This document shows, one piece after another, positions 61,454-64,000 of a DNA stretch of 64,000 nt (position 1 is the stretch's first letter; every line of letters begins with the position of its first letter). A model generated the notes under the pieces. It saw nothing but the letters and a program-made list of their open reading frames with translations, had not been told where the DNA came from and ran no database searches. The translations under genes were made by a program, and so were the position numbers. The DNA is from Leucobacter salsicius M1-8 (GTDB taxonomy: Bacteria > Actinomycetota > Actinomycetes > Actinomycetales > Microbacteriaceae): the NCBI RefSeq assembly GCF_000350525.1, contig NZ_AOCN01000022.1, positions 186,001-250,000 on the forward strand, read 5' to 3'.

Positions 61454-63724
61454 ATGGAGGGTCCTGAAATCAAGTTCGCCGAAGCCGTTCTCGACAATGG
61501 TCGTTACGGCACGCGCACCATCCGCTTCGAAGCAGGCCGCCTCGCGCAGCAGGCACAGGGCGCAGTTGCTGCATACCTGGACGAAGAGACCATGCTGCTC
61601 TCGGCCACCAGTGCATCGAAGCACCCGAAGGATCACTTCGACTTCTTCCCGCTGACCGTTGACGTTGAAGAGCGCTCATACGCCGCAGGCAAGATCCCAG
61701 GCTCGTTCTTCCGCCGCGAGGGCCGCCCGTCGACTGACGCGATCCTCGTCTGCCGCCTCATCGACCGCCCGCTGCGCCCGTCGTTCGTTGATGGCCTGCG
61801 TAACGAGGTTCAGATTGTCATCACCGTGATGTCGATCGCTCCCGGTGAGTTCTACGACGCTCTCGCGATCAACGCGGCGAGCGCATCGACCCAGATCTCG
61901 GGTCTGCCGTTCTCGGGTCCCATCGCAGGCGTTCGCCTCGCGTTGATCCCCGGCATGGGCAACAACGCAGACCAGTGGGTCGCGTTCCCCAACGCTGAGC
62001 AGGTCGGCGAGGCTGTGTTCGACCTGATGGTCGCCGGCCGCGTCATCACCAAGGCTGACGGCACCGAAGACGTCGCGATCATGATGGTCGAGGCTGAGGC
62101 CACCGAGGGTTCGTGGAACCTCATCAAGGCTGGCGCAACGAAGCCCGACGAGGCAGTCGTCGCGCAGGGCCTCGAGGCTGCAAAGCCGTTCCTGACTCAG
62201 CTCGTCAAGGCACAGGAGCAGCTCGCTGCTCAGTCGGCGAAGGCTGTCCAGGAGTACCCCGTATTCCTGCCCTACACGGACGAGGCATACGCCGCGGTCG
62301 CTGAGCTCGCTCAGGCTGAGCTTGAGAACGTCTACCAGATCGCTGCAAAGGTTGAGCGTCAGGATGCTGACGACGCACTCAAGTCGCGCGTCAAGGAGGC
62401 CATTTCGGCCAAGGTCGCCGCAGGCGAGCTGGCAGCAGAGGTTGAGGGTCAGGTTTCTGGCGCGTACAAGGCTGTCACCAAGAAGGTTGTGCGCGATCGC
62501 ATCCTCGCCGGTGAGTCACGCATGGACGGCCGCGGCCTCCGCGACATCCGCGCGCTTGACGCAGAGGTGCAGGTTATCCCTCGCGTGCACGGCTCGGCGA
62601 TCTTCCAGCGCGGTGAAACCCAGATCCTGGGCGTCTCCACGCTGAACATGCTCAAGCTTGAGCAGCAGATCGACTCGCTGTCGCCCACGACCAGCAAGCG
62701 CTACATGCACCACTACAACTTCCCGCCCTACTCGACCGGTGAGACCGGCCGCGTTGGCAGCCCGAAGCGCCGCGAAATCGGCCACGGCTTCCTGGCAGAG
62801 CGCGCCATTGCGCCCGTGCTGCCCAGCCGCGAGGAGTTCCCCTACGCAATCCGCCAGGTGTCCGAGGCGCTTAGCTCGAACGGCTCGACCTCGATGGGTG
62901 CCGTTTGCGCGTCCACGCTGTCGCTGCTGAACGCTGGTGTGCCGCTGCGCGCACCGGTCGCTGGTATCGCAATGGGCCTCGTCTCCGACGAGGTTGACGG
63001 CGAGACCCGCTACGCAACCCTCACCGACATTCTCGGTGCAGAGGACGCGCTCGGCGACATGGACTTCAAGGTCGCAGGTACCTCGGAGTTCGTTACCGCG
63101 CTGCAGCTCGACACCAAGCTCGATGGCATCCCCTCTGACGTGCTCGCAGGCGCACTGTCGCAGGCAAAGGAGGCTCGCGCAACGATCCTCGGTGTGCTGA
63201 ACCAGGCCATCGACACGCCCGACGAGATGGCACCCACCGCGCCTCGCGTCATCGCGGTCAACATCCCCGTTGACAAGATCGGCGAGCTGATCGGCCCCAA
63301 GGGCAAGACGATCAACGGCATCCAGGACGCCACCGGCGCCGACATCTCGATCGACGACGACGGCACCGTGTACATCGGTGCGGTCGACGGCCCGTCGGCT
63401 GAGGCCGCACGCGCGCAGGTCAACGCTATTGCTAACCCGCAGAACCCCGAGGTTGGCGAGCAGTACCTCGGCACCGTCGTGAAGAACGCCGCCTTTGGTG
63501 CCTTCGTGTCGCTGCTTCCCGGCAAGGACGGCCTGCTGCACATCTCCGAGGTGCGCAAGCTCGTCGGCGGCAAGCGCATCGAGTCGGTTGACGAGGTGCT
63601 CTCGATCGGCCAGAAGGTGCTCGTCAAGATCACCAAGGTCGACGATCGCGGCAAGCTCTCGCTCGAGCCCGTCGTTGAGGAGCAGGCTGCTGCAGCAGCC
63701 GAGGAGGCTCCCGCGGCTGAATAA
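61454..63724 (+). CDS. pnp: Polyribonucleotide nucleotidyltransferase (PNPase)
   Basis: 756-residue 3'-5' phosphorolytic exoribonuclease. Two RNase PH domains ([43 protein letters not shown] and [14 protein letters not shown]), an all-helical linker, then KH ([27 protein letters not shown]-type) and S1 ([32 protein letters not shown]) domains. ATG at 61454 with AAAGGAG; Ala/Glu-rich C-terminus. In degradosome-type RNA turnover. Terminator follows. Confidence 0.97.
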   Translation: MEGPEIKFAEAVLDNGRYGTRTIRFEAGRLAQQAQGAVAAYLDEETMLLSATSASKHPKDHFDFFPLTVDVEERSYAAGKIPGSFFRREGRPSTDAILVCRLIDRPLRPSFVDGLRNEVQIVITVMSIAPGEFYDALAINAASASTQISGLPFSGPIAGVRLALIPGMGNNADQWVAFPNAEQVGEAVFDLMVAGRVITKADGTEDVAIMMVEAEATEGSWNLIKAGATKPDEAVVAQGLEAAKPFLTQLVKAQEQLAAQSAKAVQEYPVFLPYTDEAYAAVAELAQAELENVYQIAAKVERQDADDALKSRVKEAISAKVAAGELAAEVEGQVSGAYKAVTKKVVRDRILAGESRMDGRGLRDIRALDAEVQVIPRVHGSAIFQRGETQILGVSTLNMLKLEQQIDSLSPTTSKRYMHHYNFPPYSTGETGRVGSPKRREIGHGFLAERAIAPVLPSREEFPYAIRQVSEALSSNGSTSMGAVCASTLSLLNAGVPLRAPVAGIAMGLVSDEVDGETRYATLTDILGAEDALGDMDFKVAGTSEFVTALQLDTKLDGIPSDVLAGALSQAKEARATILGVLNQAIDTPDEMAPTAPRVIAVNIPVDKIGELIGPKGKTINGIQDATGADISIDDDGTVYIGAVDGPSAEAARAQVNAIANPQNPEVGEQYLGTVVKNAAFGAFVSLLPGKDGLLHISEVRKLVGGKRIESVDEVLSIGQKVLVKITKVDDRGKLSLEPVVEEQAAAAAEEAPAAE

Positions 63725-63770
63725 GCCGCGGCCGTGATGGGGCAGCTGCTGCTCGATCCGGATCGATAGT

Positions 63771-63809
63771 CAAACGCCCGTCGCACCCCCGAGGTGCGGC
63801 GGGCGTTTG
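63771..63809 (+). terminator. Terminator of pnp
   Basis: 17-bp stem CAAACGCCCG-TCGCACC / GGTGCGG-CGGGCGTTTG, loop CCCGA, ending in TTTGC. Confidence 0.88.
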
Positions 63810-63858
63810 CCATTTCGCGCGCGATAGGCTGCTGGCACACCCGTGAGGAGCACAGGAC

Positions 63859-64000
63859 ATGAAGCTATACCGCGCAAGCGTCTGTGATACACCCCTGAGC
63901 CCGTTCGCCGGGGGAGCGCTGCGCGCAGACGACGATGCCGGGCTGGCGGTGGTCGACGGCGTGATCGTCGACCGGGGCGCGTTCGCCAGCGTTCGCGCGC
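63859..64000 (+). CDS. Amidohydrolase, guanine-deaminase-like, 3' end cut
   Basis: First 47 residues of a protein starting MKLYRASVCDTPLSPFAGG, then DDDAGLAVVDGVIVDRGAF, which resembles the N-terminal beta-sandwich strands of guanine deaminase / cytosine-deaminase-type amidohydrolases. The His-rich metal site lies beyond the window. ATG with GAGGAG and ACAGGA upstream; TAGGCT at 63825 suggests the promoter. If it is guanine deaminase, it pairs functionally with the purine permease at 16334. Assignment is tentative because only the N-terminus is visible. Confidence 0.55.
   Translation, partial: MKLYRASVCDTPLSPFAGGALRADDDAGLAVVDGVIVDRGAFASVRA

Overview
The window is chromosomal DNA of a high-GC Gram-positive bacterium, most likely an actinomycete of the Micrococcales (Microbacteriaceae-like, for example Leucobacter or a relative; inference). 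The signs are many GTG starts, a RamB-type regulator beside GTP-dependent PEP carboxykinase, the eno-ftsB-DUF501 cluster, prfB without a programmed frameshift, a prfB-ftsE-ftsX-smpB-ssrA block, and many genes starting 6-8 nt after a TANNNT box without a ribosome binding site (leaderless mRNAs). No IS element, prophage, integrase or CRISPR array was seen; this is mostly core and metabolic genome.

Layout. 1-7.3 kb: enolase (5' cut), FtsB/DivIC-like protein, DUF501, type II NADH dehydrogenase, divergent RamB-like regulator and pckG, and a Leu(UAA) tRNA. 7.3-13.1 kb: small membrane protein, PLP aldolase/deaminase-like protein coupled to a sugar-lactone oxidase, LemA, HtpX-like protease, MFS exporter. 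13.2-17.8 kb: aspartate ammonia-lyase, FAH-family hydrolase, FKBP isomerase, purine permease. 18.0-25.3 kb: a short-amide nitrogen operon (AmiS/UreI channel, FmdB, formamidase), single-domain globin, FdhD, an orphan PotD-like protein, an inositol-phosphatase-family protein and AmtB with a GlnR-like box. 25.5-26.9 kb: rpsO and a DUF559 protein. 26.9-34.9 kb: a polyamine/amino-acid island with an Lrp regulator and class III aminotransferase on one strand, and PotD-A-B-C plus an APC permease on the other. 34.8-37.0 kb: YczE/MocR divergent pair. 37.1-41.5 kb: prfB, ftsE (long tail), ftsX, smpB, ssrA. 41.6-47.3 kb: GlxA-type regulator, GAPDH, DUF3054, HisN-like phosphatase, Lys(CUU) tRNA, NhaA, small membrane proteins. 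47.5-64 kb: ilvD-ilvB-ilvN-ilvC, HrpB helicase, membrane proteins, serA, SRPBCC protein, pnp and the start of an amidohydrolase.

Themes. Nitrogen and carbon scavenging dominate: amides, ammonium, polyamines/amino acids and purines are imported and degraded, while branched-chain amino acids and serine are made. The most interesting non-coding signals are a ~30-bp inverted repeat bracketing the tmRNA gene (likely a precursor processing stem), a shared TGTCA-N7-TGACA box in front of two PotD paralogues, a perfect 22-bp palindrome in the Lrp/potD divergent region, a GlnR-like box before amtB, and a 15-bp inverted repeat enclosing G-runs between ilvN and ilvC. I did not find a clearly new multi-gene system such as a defence island.
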